Below are positions 11,240 through 23,900 of a stretch of DNA of 52,636 nucleotides, piece by piece. Made by a program: the position numbers and the translations under genes. The notes under the pieces are model-generated. The model had not been told where the DNA came from, searched no databases, and saw only the letters and a program-made list of their open reading frames with translations. The stretch comes from Chromera velia (Eukaryota > Sar > Chromeraceae), in assembly GCA_018398765.1 (NCBI GenBank), contig JAHBMJ010002227.1, positions 34,117-86,752 on the forward strand, written 5' to 3'. The first letter of the stretch is position 1. The number at the start of each line of letters is the position of its first letter.

Positions 11240-11412
11240 GAAGTCGGAATGATTGGCTGATTCCGACTTCTGTGTAAAGGTCAGTCAATCTTAAACGATC
11301 AATCGGATGCAATTGATTCAACTCTGCAACATGAATCCGTGTGAGCCGTGCGTCCCAGGCCTGGCCGGCGCACGCCGTCTCCTGATTGCATGCACGTCTG
11401 CTCAACTTCACA
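11168..11412 (-). repeat. 3' LTR of the copia-like element
   Basis: On the plus strand it starts TGTAGAACATAGG and ends CTCAACTTCACA, matching 16472-16732 with scattered differences and a gap of about 16 bp. It contains a perfect 10-bp stem, AAGTCGGAAT and ATTCCGACTT, around a 9-nt loop near 11243-11271. Confidence 0.9.
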
Positions 11413-11591
11413 ATCACCCCCCATGGATTGGCATACATCGAACACATGAATCAATCCATGCAAGAGGCAGAGCAGGCAAGTCATACATGCAGGAATTTAG
11501 TCTGTCTGTCGGCATGTTGAGATCCTGTAGGCACCCACTTCACATTCGCGTTCAACTCTTTGATCATTTTACGAGTGTAATCAAGCTCCCC

Positions 11592-12091
11592 CTAAAATCG
11601 AGGCTCACTCATGGACTGGCCACTCGCGAGTTGAAATATGAGTGGCTGAGAATCACTCACCATTATGATAGGAATCTTATACCCGAACAGCTTCTTCAAT
11701 AAATCCCTGTACCGGTATGCTTCCTTGCATCTATCTCTCAGAGCCAAAAGCTCAGCTGCAGTGGTACTGCTAAGCTTCCTGCCTTCTCCTTTCGACCTCC
11801 ATGTAACCGTATTCATGTATTCAATCGCATAAAGGTCTTTCAAGGCAGACTGATTCACAATCTGGAATTCAAGTCCCTTCCTCCCTGTCTTCTCTGATAA
11901 CTTGTAGGATGCATCGACCCACCCCACCAAGACAGGATGCTCTCTTTCCTTCAATCCCTTCAACTCAAGAGCACGATGCGTCTGCTGAGCATAAACAAGT
12001 GCCTTGTCAACCGCACGAAGGGAACGAGCAGACGGATGAGAGTTGTTCTTCGAGAGAGCAGAAAATAGGAAAAAAAGATGCGGCTGACTCT

Positions 12092-12098
<7 letters not shown>
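11592..12098 (-). pseudogene. Copia-like RNase H domain
   Basis: The frame continues the reverse transcriptase with the copia RNase H signature: GWVDASY, then SSTTAAELLALRD, then IIMVSDSQPLI, supplying the expected acidic residues. It ends at a stop at 11592, about 180 bp before the 3' LTR. This domain removes the RNA strand during reverse transcription. Confidence 0.82.
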
Positions 12099-13048
<950 letters not shown>

Positions 13049-13052
<4 letters not shown>

Positions 13053-14320
13053 CGAGTTCTCTTCTCAAGACACGAGCTTGCGTGCAGCTGCGGCTTTCTG
13101 CACTCGCAGAACAAGAGAAAGCGCTTTATCGAAACGCTCTCCTGCCTCCTCTCAGCCATCCGCTGCCTCTTCGCTCTAAAGGCTCTCATCTTTTCTCTGC
13201 ACGCTTTCCGTTTCAGACGACAAAACCCAACAAACTCTGGCTGCTCGACTTCCTCACTTGCTCCTCCCACACCCCTCTCACTGGTGGAACCGAGCTGGCC
13301 ACCGGTGGAAGCATCTGGAGCAAGGGCATTCACTCCGAAGAGCGAATCGTCATCGTCGCTGTGCACAGAATCAGAGTCCAGAATGTCGGGATACTGAATG
13401 GCGTCTTCTTCTGCTTCTACGGAACTTGTAATGGAAGGGTCCCAGGCGGCTGAGTCAGACGCCCTTCCCCCCTCCTCTAGGAAATCTCCACTCGCTCCTT
13501 CTCTCCCACCACAAACGCGTGCGAGCGCCTCGGCAGGGATCTGCATTCCCTCCCCAAACTGGAAGTAGGCAGCCACTTCATCACCCTTGCGGTCATCGAT
13601 CTCCTCTAAACGAGACGGCTTCCACTGTCTTGTTCGGAGGCTTTGTTGAAGAACAGCCACGTCAATGTGCCCCTTTCCCTTCCACATCACTTGTGCGGGA
13701 AACTAGGCACCCCCTGCTCTTCGTGTTATTACCCCCTTCTTTCGTTCTGACGACTCCACTGGCGGGCCCGAACCGTCTCCTTCATTCAGGGGCGCTGCTA
13801 GCTCAGCTCCACCTTCAGAAACGTCTCCATCCTCGTCAAAGGACTCCATAAACACAGGCACCCCCCGTCTTTGCACCGCAGTGTGTTGGACAGGGAGCTC
13901 CATATCAAAATCGGACCCATCATCATCGTCATCAAAACTAGAGATGTCCGTCTCCTCATCATCTGAACGGTGGGACTGCTGCTGCTGACGGGGAAGGCAA
14001 TTAGCTCCTTCTTCCCCCACCCACCGATAGAGATGGACCTAAGATGGATGGAGTCGCACCCCCACCCATCTACCCTTGCGGTTGCATACAACAGAAACAA
14101 CCTTCGTCAAGAGAACACCCCCAAAAAACCCAACGTCCCCCTTTGGCTCCCATCCCTGCACATGCCCTGGCGCCCTATCAACAAAGCGCACTTGGTCCCC
14201 AACAGTCACTGGAGACACCCTAATAGACACCCCTGCAGAGCCTTTTCTAAACACAGCAACATCTGGGGAAAGACCTATTGCTGAATGCACAGTCGCGTTC
14301 AACTGCATGCTGTACAACAC
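13049..14320 (-). pseudogene. Copia-like integrase C-terminal and linker region
   Basis: Three partly overlapping minus-strand frames (14320-14039, 14020-13703, 13690-13049) hold the part between integrase core and reverse transcriptase. The first starts with NATVHSAIGLSPDVAVF, the usual motif after a copia integrase core. The others are acidic and Ser/Asp-rich linkers without recognisable domains. Stops and frame changes separate them. Confidence 0.6.
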
Positions 14321-14420
14321 CCTGCAGGAAGAAAGGCCAAAGAAAGGACGGAAGATGGAGAGACAGAAAGAACTTCCGAACGAGGGCCTTCACTGAAGCG
14401 TTTACCCTCTCCACTCCACC

Positions 14421-14921
14421 TTAGGATTTGGGAGTGTAAGGTGCCCCAAACTCATGATGGATGCCTTCCTGCCTGCAAAACCGTTCATACGAGCGGGCAG
14501 TAAATTCACCTCCATTGTTAGAGTACACGACTTTCGGCTTTCCTTTCCCCAACTTCTCATACCTCCGCATCCACGCAATGAGATGCGTGACCGCCTGCCA
14601 CTTGTGTTTCAGTGGCAGCAAATCGATCTTTCTTGTCGCTCCATCAACAAGAACAGACACCCAAACAAATCCCCCTGCCCCTCTGCACTTCAATTTGAAC
14701 AAATCATGGAAGACAACGTCATTGAAAGACTGAGGGGCAGAGACATGATCAAAAAAAGAGCGAGGCACCTTCCACGTACGAGCATTCACGAAGACACATG
14801 CAGGACATTCATCATGCACATCATCGCGCTCATGCAAAGAGACATCCATTCCTTTCTCAATCAAGGTAGAAAAGAGACGCTTCCCACTCACGTAGGAATA
14901 TCGGTGATGCAAGAGATGCAA
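14421..14921 (-). pseudogene. Copia-like integrase core, catalytic Asp lost
   Basis: The frame shows the zinc-binding H-H and C-C pairs (HLLHH and ECPACVF), then the core: VVFHDLF with the first catalytic Asp, VVYSNNGGEFTA where the second Asp should stand (family pattern SDNGGEF), and FGAPYTPKS. It stops at 14421; reading past this stop in the same frame gives GGVERVN with the catalytic Glu. The Asp-to-Asn change and the stop both predict loss of integrase activity. The integrase normally inserts the element cDNA into the host genome. Confidence 0.85.
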
Positions 14922-15006
14922 AAAACGCTTCTTTTCCTCTGCTTTCTCTGGAAAAGAAACCTTTTGTCCTTCCTTCTCCTTCCTATTTGCATCACTATCT
15001 GCATTT

Positions 15007-16385
15007 TTATTCTCTTTTCCGTTCTCGAGCTGTTTCAGCTTTTGGCCTCTCTCCTCTTTTTTCGCCTTTCATCAGCTCTTTCATCAGCTCTGTTTCAAGC
15101 GTTGCATCTGACCGTGCAATGTCATACACTTTCTTTTCTTTCCATTCTCTTACTGCATATTCATCCATGTCAGAAGAGAAAAGAGACAAAGGGCACATTG
15201 AATCGACATGAGGGCTGACACGTGGAAGATCCCAGTTGCGAATGGCTGCCGCTCCTGCTTTCTCCCACTGACTCCCTCCGAACTGCACCAACACTGATTC
15301 AGAAGGAACACTCGCCCCCCCAGCTCTGGTGGCATCTCCATCCGAGCGGTCCGACACGGTCAGAAACCCTTCTTCTGCCCCTTGCCCCCCTTGCCCCCCT
15401 TCTTCCCATCCTTCTTCTTGTCAGGGTAGACGGAAGCGAAGTGATCCTTCTCTTTGCACTCCTTGCACGTGGCGCCGACAGCGGGGCACTTGTTGTTCTT
15501 ACCTCTGTGCGGAAGAGTGTACCCGCAGTCCTTGTACCTAGGGGCCTTCCCACTGCTGGACTCACTGCGGGACTCAGGCTGTCTGGACTGGCTTCTGCTG
15601 CGGGGCTGCTGGGGATTGCGGTCCTAAGTGGAGTTGGCGACCTCCCTGTCCTCACGAGGCTGTCTCCCTCTCCCCCTGCCTCTCACCTTCCTCCGTCTGA
15701 TGGCACGGAGCTTTTGCATCAACCCAACATTGCGGACAATCTTTCGTAGAAGGGCGTAGGAGAGGTTGTCGTAATCGAACTTGGAATCCTCATCCTTGGG
15801 GGAGATGGGTCTGCCTTCTGCCTCTGCCACCTTTTGCTTAATTGTAGAAATCACGATCTGGGCGAGGGCAGCAGCGGTGACGACTCCTTCGAACTCATCG
15901 TCGGTCATGAGGTTCTCAAGGACCTCCTTCTTCTCGGGTTCGGGGGGAACGTAGCCAGCCTTCTCACAGGAGAGGATCTGCCTATCTATCTAGTCAGAAG
16001 CATCGATCAGCTCCTCAGCTTCGTGTCTCTCAAGGGCGCGAAACTTTTTCTTTTCCTCCTGCGTCTCAATCGCCTGCTCCTTTCCATACTGACTCTTTAT
16101 TTTTTCAAAGAGTTCTGGTCCTTCAAAGCCCTTATGTTCCAGCTTGTCTAAGTCGTGGGTCATTTTATGGAACTTTCCCTTCGAGGCTCCTATGTGGAGA
16201 GCCGCAGACCAAGCCGCAATCTTCGTTTCCTTGTCTAGAATCGCCTTCTCCGACATGTGGAGTTTGACGTTCCGGCCAAAGGCAATGGCCCATGTCTTTA
16301 TTTCAGCCCTCTTCTGGATAGCAGTCTTGGGGATGACATACTTCGGCTCCTCTGGAGTAGGGTTGAACTGACCAAGACCAGACAA
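15007..16385 (-). pseudogene. Copia-like gag with zinc knuckle and following polyprotein part
   Basis: One minus-strand frame runs from an ATG at 16385 to 15007, interrupted by only two stops, at 15990 and 15624. The first part is a helical gag-like sequence. After an Arg/Ser/Gln-rich linker comes a zinc-knuckle-like segment at about 15430-15545, CKECKEKDHFASVY, in which the last metal-binding Cys of the C-C-H-C set is Tyr. The remainder is Lys/Glu-rich and I could not find a clear DSG/DTG protease site. Gag binds and packages the element RNA in retroelements of this type. Confidence 0.75.
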
Positions 16386-16471
16386 CGCAGAAGGTGAAGG
16401 AGAAGATATTCTTGGAATCGACGGAAGAGAAAAAGAAATCCGACGGACCGTGCGCGCCTGGGGGCAGCAAA

Positions 16472-16732
16472 TGTAGAATATAGGAGGCTTAGGCTACAAT
16501 CAAGGAAAAGACATCTACTTCATAAGAAAGTCTGTCAGTCAAGGAAGTTGGAATGATCGGCTGATTCCGACTTTTGTGTAAAGGTCAGTCAATCTTAAAT
16601 GATCAATCGGATGCAATTAATTCGACTCTGCAATATAAATCCGTATGAGCCGTGCATCCCGGGCCTAGCCAGGGCATATCGGTCCCGGCGTGCGCCATCT
16701 CCCGATCACATGCACGCCTGCTCAACTTCACA
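16472..16732 (-). repeat. 5' LTR of the copia-like element
   Basis: On the plus strand it starts TGTAGAATATAGG and ends CTCAACTTCACA and is followed by the target duplication CGGAG. The hairpin seen in the other LTR is kept with a single G:T-type change. Confidence 0.9.
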
Positions 16733-17107
16733 CGGAGTAGACGAAAAAGAGATAAAAAAAGTAAAAAAGAGGCTTAAGAATTGTAAAATGGTCTGTTAGT
16801 GGTGAGACATTTCGAGTTTAAATCAAAATACTAAGAAAGGTCGACTTCAAACCTAAAAGCATATCTCAAAGCACAAAGACAAAAAATGCAAACCAAACCA
16901 AACTGGCTGCATGAAACATAGCATGAAGTACGGAAAAAAGGGAAGAAATGTTGGTAAAGGTTTGAGAGCAATAGTATAAGCAGGAGGAATGCAACAGGGA
17001 ATGTGGCTGATCCGCGAATCTATGCGGCGTCCGTCCCTGCTTTGCAGGCGCTGACCGTCGCCACGCGAGGCACTCACCCAAGCTGTGAGGTTGTGTGTCT
17101 CGCCAGC

Positions 17108-18667
17108 TTAAGCGATATATCGAGATCAATTAAGGTCGTCGCGCGCGTACCTTGATCGATATACCGCGAGGCCATACCGAGAATGAACGCTGCGGGATAA
17201 CCGCAACACTGCTCTTCGGGGCCATCTAACTGTTTTGATTAATTTTTGACTTGGATGCATTGAACGGTCTATCTGCATGCATATATGTTTGCATGTGTTC
17301 TGTTTGAAAGTAGCGATGCTTCGTGTGGGTATGTATTCTCTGTCGCACCAATCAATCACCATGGCAAATGAAAGTGTGACAAGAGTACTTCAGAACACAT
17401 GGGGTCCATACCACAAGAAGTCAACAGTCAGACACTCAAACAAACAGATTTAGATGAGCCAAAGCAGCATGTCCGTCTCCTCTGTCAACTGCATGCTCAC
17501 ACCACACAGCCAGGCAGGGGACCATTTTTTTCAGTCATAACTGCAAAGATCTGTGGCTCGGGCTGCTACAGTGCAGTGAGGAATGGGATAGGTAGGCAAC
17601 GAAAGCAGCTGTGCATGCACAGACTGGTACTGCTCTCCGAGCGATTTTGGACTTTATGCATGCATGTGTATCCCTGCAGGCAGATAGTCCCCCACACAAC
17701 TCTAAAAAGCCGGGTGGAGCCTCTGTTTGTATGTTTGGTGGGTTTTTTCCCTGTATGTTCATGCATGCAGAGACAGTGCATCCACACAGACTGTAACCGT
17801 TTCTGACTGTTTGACGTTCATGATATTTGAACCTTTTGGACCTCTCTGTGGTAGGAATATGTACGCTAGTGTTCATTGTCGGTATGGCCTGGCGTCGTGA
17901 GGGGTCATTTCGGGAAGGACTGCGACCTGCATGCCATCAGAGCGTATCTACACATATTTGCTGCACTGTACCTCAATGCAGGTGTTTGCTGTCTGGCCTC
18001 CCTGTTTCTTCATTGAAAGAGGTCAGCAACTTATCAGTACGGTTGACCCCCCCCTAGACCCCCCCCCTTTCCACGTGTAGCAGAGCACTCCTACAAACAC
18101 TTTCACTTCTCTTTCACTCACACCATCAAGCCTTTTAATTGTTTGAAACCCTTTTTAAGATAGTGGCACTGCTCTATTTGTTTACCTTTAATGGCTCTGT
18201 CATACCTTTTCTATTTCTTGAAATGACCACTCAGGCCGCGAGGCCATACCGAGAATGAACGCTGCGGGATAACCGCAACACTGCTCTTCGGGGCCATCTA
18301 ACTGTTTTGATTAATTTTTGACTTGGATGCATTGAACGGTCTATCTGCATGCATATATGTTTGCATGTGTTCTGTTTGAAAGTAGCGATGCTTCGTGTGG
18401 GTATGTATTCTCTGTCGCACCAATCAATCACCATGGCAAATGAAAGTGTGACAAGAGTACTTCAGAACACATGGGGTCCATACCACAAGAAGTCAACAGT
18501 CAGACACTCAAACAAACAGATTTCATGCAGAGACAGTGCATCCACACAGACTGTAACCGTTTCTGACTGTTTGACGTTCATGATATTTGAACCTTTCGGA
18601 CCTCTCTGTGGTAGGAATATGTACGCTAGTGTTCATTGTCGGTATGGCCTAGCGTTATATCGCTTAA
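17108..18667. mobile_element. Composite inverted-repeat element flanked by TTAA
   Basis: The outer ends are inverted copies: the left end reads TTAAGCGATATA then CGAGGCCATACCGAGAATGAAC, and the right end is the reverse complement with about two mismatches over 36 bp. TTAA at both borders is the target site of piggyBac-type transposons, but the termini do not otherwise prove that family. Inside, 17165-17451 and 18235-18523 are near-identical direct copies, as are 17762-17890 and 18526-18655; the first unit has an extra 310 bp. The left terminus also has a 39-bp imperfect hairpin between two CGATATA copies. No transposase gene is seen. Confidence 0.65.
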
Positions 18668-18997
18668 GACGAGACTCAGAGGGCAGCTCACCCTTGAGGC
18701 CCCATGACTCAACAAAAACTCGCATAACACAATTTAATATGCATGTCACCACAGTCACCTACAATGGATCGACCAACATGGCCTTGGCCCCCAATGCTGG
18801 AGAGCGACGTACGGTGGTGATTTGTTTGGAAGTGCAGCGACACAGCCCCGTAGACAAGCTTTCAAACACGGCAACTGAAAAGCCTGCGATGGCTCGAATC
18901 TGAAGGGACGTTGTGGACTCTGTAGCTTTGTTGCTTTTCGAGGGGGTGAGAGGTTTCCTTGAGGGGAGACGGCAGAGGTTCTGGTTTCCTCCTTACA

Positions 18998-20508
18998 ATG
19001 GATCTCTCCAGGCTTTCCTGCTCTATCAAGAAGGCTGTGCCTGTGGAAGGCCAGTCAACCTTTGCATATGAGGTCGAGGTACAGCGCGACAGTCTGATCT
19101 GGCAGGTGTCCAAGCGTTTCAGTGAATTCGACAGATTGTTTAGTGACTTGGAAGCGAAAGGATATGCAAGTCTCCCTCAACTGCCCTCCAAGACTCTTTT
19201 CGGTAAACCAACCGACGATGGAGACATCAACGCTCGACGCCTGGGGTTGCAGGCTGTCCTGCATGAGCTCCTGTGTCGACCTGACACCCGCACCTCCGAA
19301 CCGGTCCTCAGTTTCCTCCAATTCCAAGAGCGCACGAAGAAAAACGCCGTCTTTCCGATCAAACCGGAAGCCCCCTCTTGGGCGTGCATCCCGGAGAACG
19401 GAGGTCTTGCGGTCTCCTGCTGTGCAGTCGATCTGAGTGACCCCAGCCGGATACTTCTGGCGGTGACATGGGAGGACAAGTCCGTCCTTTCCCGTATGGG
19501 GCGGATGTGGACTCTGATCGAGCCAGAGGAGTTGGGGGCGTTTGCGGTCTTTGCCCTCCCCCTCTCGGTGGTGGAGGCTGAGAGGGAAAAGGGCAAGAAC
19601 AACCAGGAGGGGCAGGATAAGAGCAAGGAAGAGGTCCCCGGAAAGAAAACGACTGCGTGGAAACGGATCTTCCACAGTCCAAGCCCCGTGAAGCTGCGGT
19701 GTGTGGCCATGCACGAGCCTAGCCATCAAGTGTTTGTGGGGACAGAGGACGGCAAGGTGCTCACCTACAGGGTGGAGGAGGATAAGGAGGACGTCACAAA
19801 ATCAATCGTGTTGCAGGTCAGGGGTGTCTCTCTGCACGCTTTTTCGTCCACTCAAGCAGCCAGACACTTTCCCGTACCCGTCTAAGACTCTTCATTACTC
19901 CGTTCCCTTCCCTCCCTGACTCCATCCCCTCCACTTCCTTTGTGCCTTACTGTGCATCTTTTCCACTTTGAACCTCTCTTTTTGCCTTTGCAGTTCCACC
20001 AATCGGTATCTCTCGCTTCTCTCCTTTCTGCCTCAGAGGCGCCGCCCTGTTTTTCACCCTCTCTGTCTCTGTCTCCCGCCCTCCCTGCTTTTGTGTGTTG
20101 CGCATTCTGTACTGTGGTGCTCATCGTGTCGACGCAACATTTTATTCACAAACCTTCACAGCTTCCCATTTCCGCCCAAGACAGCAGAAGATCCGCAGGC
20201 GATACCTACCGTGCATTGATTGAAAGTTCCCCTTCATTCATTCTTCCTTCTTTCTGCAGGGAGGTGAGATCCCGGACCTCCATACTGCCCCGCTTTTGTG
20301 TCTCCATATCGGGCCTAAGAGGGGGAAGATGCTCTCGGCCTCTCTCGACGGGGCGATTCGGGTGATGGAGGTTCCGGAGAAGACGGTGTTCTCGGGAGGG
20401 AGACTCACGAAGAGACTGGGGGGGGGCACGCTGACAGCCGCATTCATGGACGATGTAGAAGACAGGGTGCTGCTCGGCTCATCCTTGCAGGTAGGTGACT
20501 GTGTCTGC

Positions 20509-20540
<32 letters not shown>

Positions 20541-22016
20541 GCAGCTACGTACAGATGCGCAGTAATTGTTTGGCTGGGCGACGTCCGGTACTTTTCGCTC
20601 TTGCATTGCTCTCTGCACTCATGACTTCGTCTCAGTGTTCTCTCTGTTGAATCTTTCATTCATTAGGCAAGAGGCGTTTTTTCCTTCCTGTTCCTCGTAC
20701 CGAGGCTTTCCCTTGTGTCGTTGCAGGCAGGCTCTGGGGTATGCCGCCTCATGTCTTTCTTCTGCTTCTCCGTGAGCCACACCTGCATCAATTATGCCCA
20801 TGCTTGTTCTTTCTTTAAATGTTCAAACAAATGTTATTGTTCCATTTGAATTCCGTGAGTGGATGCATGAACGCAGGACGTTCTGATCTACGACGTCTCC
20901 TGCAACCCCCCTACGTTGATCCACAGCTTCAACCTGGCCCAGCAGGCGTCGGGGTCTGTGCCTAGGTCTGGTCCCTGTACGCACATCTCCCTGGCACCGA
21001 AACTAGACGGGGGGGTGGCTCTCTTCGCTCACGGTCAGGCCCTCACCTTGTACGGTCTGGAGAGGAAGGGAAAGGAGAAGAGAATGCCTCGGATGGCAAC
21101 TCTGGTGTGTCCCCAGACGAAGAACGGGGGGGGGGCAATCACGGGGGTGGCTGTGGATGAGATCAGCAGACAGATTTTCGTTGCCCTGGAGTCTGGAGGG
21201 ATTTTATGCCTCAGTCTCGGGGCATCTCGTGCTCTGTGGGGGGTTGTGGGTCACACCAATGGGGGTGTGACATTTCTGAGTTCTGCCCGAATCTCTTCCG
21301 AATGTCTCCCCGTCTCCTCTTCCCCCAAACACGGGTTTGCTTTCCTCTCGGGGGGACAGGACGGGTATGTGAATTTTTGGGACACCCCAAAACCCTCAGA
21401 CCTCCGTTTCTGGGATCCCCAGAAGAGTCTCGTCGCTGCACCGCCGCAACCTTCCGAGACGGCAGAGCAGCACGGAGAGGCTGCAGGTGGAGGGAGTGAA
21501 CCCCCTCCCCTCCCTTATGCGCCCTTCCCTTCCACCCCCTCCCCCCCGACGCAGGCACAGCAGGTCGGGGGGCAGATGGGCGCGGGGGCAGAGGGGGGAG
21601 GGGATGACGACTGGCAAGAAGAGGCGCTTGCCGATTTCACAAGCTCGGCAGTCCCCGTCTCAGGCGCTTACGGAGCGGATCCTTTATTGCTTGACGCCTC
21701 GACCCATGCGTCGAATTCCCTGAACGGATCCGGCTGGGGCCACCAGGCACAGTCTGCCGGTGGGCCGGGCATTGCCGGTGGGGTTTTCGAGGGAGGTGCA
21801 GGTGCAGAGAATGGGTACAGTGACTTGCCCAGCGCCTCTGCCAGCACGCCTGCGTATCCTTCCGAAGGCTTTGGAGGGAAAGGAGGAGGGGGTCTAGGGA
21901 GGGGGCCAGGAAAGGGTTCGAGGAGAAGGGGGCTGCGGAAATTTGGAGAAGCGGTGGGGGAAAGTTCGGACAGCGATGATAGCGATGGGGCTGACGACTT
22001 GAGAACTGCGCTGTGA
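18998..22016 (+). CDS. PX-domain protein with WD40-like repeats
   Basis: Three exons (18998-19816, 20260-20490, 20877-22016), all phase 0, give 729 residues. Residues 5-110 form a PX domain: KRFSEFDRLFSDL with the phosphoinositide-binding Arg, the LPQLPSKTLFGK proline loop, and a helix INARRLGLQAVLHELL. From about 150 to 545 there are WD40-like blades (for example VFVGTEDGKVLTYRV, KMLSASLDGAIRVMEV, FAFLSGGQDGYVNFWD). Residues from about 550 on are Gly/Pro/Ala-rich, ending acidic (SSDSDDSDGADD). PX domains bring proteins to PI3P-rich endosomal membranes; the propeller would bind partners. The architecture recalls WDFY proteins, with PX instead of FYVE. An in-frame ATG at 18959 exists, but 18998 starts nearer the domain. 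Introns begin GTCAGG and GTAGGT. Confidence 0.87.
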
Positions 22017-22834
22017 TTTTTCTCTGAGACTTGCTCTGTCTGTGTCTCTGTTTGTTTAATTGTCCCTCTCATTTCTATCTGAATCGTCATCGATCTCTAC
22101 TTTTTCACTGACCAATGGGTGAGTGGGTAAGTGAGAAGCCTCATTTGTTTTGATTCCTGGATGGGAATTGAGAGACTAGGATTTGTTTCGTCCTCGGTGC
22201 TCTCTCACACCCTGTATGGTCGAGAATGAAGGGACGGCTAGTATGCAGAGAAAAAGAGACCCTTATTTAAAAGAGCTTTGTAATTGCGGTAGGTAGCCGC
22301 ACACTGCTTGAAAAGAGCTGTGAGGAGAAGTGCATGCATGCATGCATGCATGTGAGAGAAGAGAGAGCATGCATGTGCGTGCATGGTAAGAGTTGCGCAC
22401 GGGCCCTGCCACGGGGGGAATCTCCGGGGGGGATCAACTGGACAGTGAGTGATTCAACACCTAAAAGTTCAGAATTTATGCACTAATTGTTATACTTCAA
22501 GGGTCCGTCTTTTTTTTTGACATCCGGGATCGAGTTGTGCGCGTGATCGACAGCGCGTCCTGTCGCCTCAGATTGATTGGCTTCTCGTTTGGATTAATTA
22601 ATTCGGGGTAATTAACTCTGTTGAGTGACTGCACTGTCACTGCAGCTTAAGCTAGAGCTTAAGTCACCTGCAGCTTAAGTCACCAAGCTTCAGATTACCG
22701 ATGGACTAAAGCGAAGGGGCCGCCTTAGTAGTTTAGCGCCTAGTCTTACAAGCCTTGAAATGCCCTAGCAAATGCCCCATGCATGGACTTATGCATGGAG
22801 CCTAGGTTGTGTTAACGCATTTCTGCATGACATG
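22017..22834. other. Spacer with TGCATGCA array and CTTAAG repeats
   Basis: No gene is visible. The spacer holds the 3' flank of the PX gene, a (TGCA)n array at 22331-22352, a G/C-rich patch near 22395-22435, and three close copies of a CTTAAG-centred motif at about 22640-22685. Confidence 0.5.
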
Positions 22835-23277
22835 TGTTGGGGACTAGAAAGAATTCATGCGCGCACGCCGAGCGATAAAGAAAGCGCAAGGCGATGTCAG
22901 GCAGTAAGCACCGCGCGCACATGCAGAGCGCTCATGCAGTTTGCAATACATGTATGAATATATGGAAAAAGAAGTACCACAGAAGTGAGTTCACACAAAA
23001 CGGAATGACACAGAGACAGAACAGACGTCAGAAAGACGGATACAGCAAATACAGAGGTGACATGCATTTAAGTGGACCGATACAGATGAATACCGTACTG
23101 CATGCACAACGCGTGCACGCATGCAGTCTGACTGACCGATCGTATCTGTTCTGAGTAGCCAACCTGGAATCTCTCTAGAAGGAGTTGAAAGATGAACGAC
23201 CAGACGAACAGACCTTTGCGTAGATACACATAACTAGAAGTCGTAGTCCTATACGCTAGCCCTACGTATGCTCAACA
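22835..23277 (+). repeat. 5' LTR of the gypsy-like element
   Basis: Starts TGTTGGGGACTAG and ends GCTCAACA. It aligns along its length with 28302-28772, with small gaps and scattered substitutions, so insertion is not recent. Confidence 0.9.
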
Positions 23278-23281
23278 AACT

Positions 23282-23294
23282 GGTTAGCAGAGCA
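23282..23294 (+). other. Primer binding site, initiator tRNA-Met-like
   Basis: TGGTTAGCAGAGC begins four bases after the LTR. It equals the complement of the common eukaryotic initiator tRNA-Met 3' end (TGGTAGCAGAGC) with one inserted T. This is where reverse transcription would start. Confidence 0.7.
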
Positions 23295-23411
23295 TTTTCT
23301 TTCTGACGGCCTCATTGGTGTCTGCTTGCAGCCATTTCGGGTACCACTTGCTCTGGCCGGAGATACCTCAACCCGGCGCTTCCAGCAAACGCGGAGGAAG
23401 CCGAGTAGCAG

Positions 23412-23900
23412 ATGTCAGGCAGACCTCCAGATCTAGTAGCCCTGCAGGTACAGATCGATGCCTTGCAGGTACAGTTGCAGCAGAGAGATGCAGATCTTGC
23501 TGCAGCCCAGCAGGCCCAGCAGCAACTGACCCAGCAACTTGCATAAGCCCAGCAGCAGCAGGCACCACAGGCACCGCAGGCACCCCAACATCAGCAACAG
23601 CAGTAGCAGCAGCAGCAGCAGCAGGCAGGCCAACACAGACAGACCTAAGCACCTCCCCATGTTGACATGACCAAGTTGAAGGCTCTCAACGTCTGGAGAG
23701 TTATGGAGCCATTCAAGAAGGGGGAAGACGACCCTGTGGTTTGGATGTCCATCTTCATGAAGAAAGAGAGGAACGGGAATCTGAACGTGGAAGAGTGTAA
23801 AGTCCTGTTTGAGAGGCATGCGGAGGGAGTGGAAGTTCGAGAGTAGATGGCCAAGAACGTGTACCAATACACCTTCCCTAGAGACGCCAGGTGTTGCAGC
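23412..23900 (+). pseudogene. Gypsy-like gag fragment with Gln-rich coiled coil
   Basis: An ATG at 23412 opens MSGRPPDLVALQVQIDALQ, followed by a Gln/Ala-rich heptad-like stretch that is cut by TAA and TAG codons where Gln is expected. After it come gag-like phrases such as VWRVMEPFKKGEDDPVVW and a further TAG at about 23845. No zinc knuckle remains. Confidence 0.65.
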
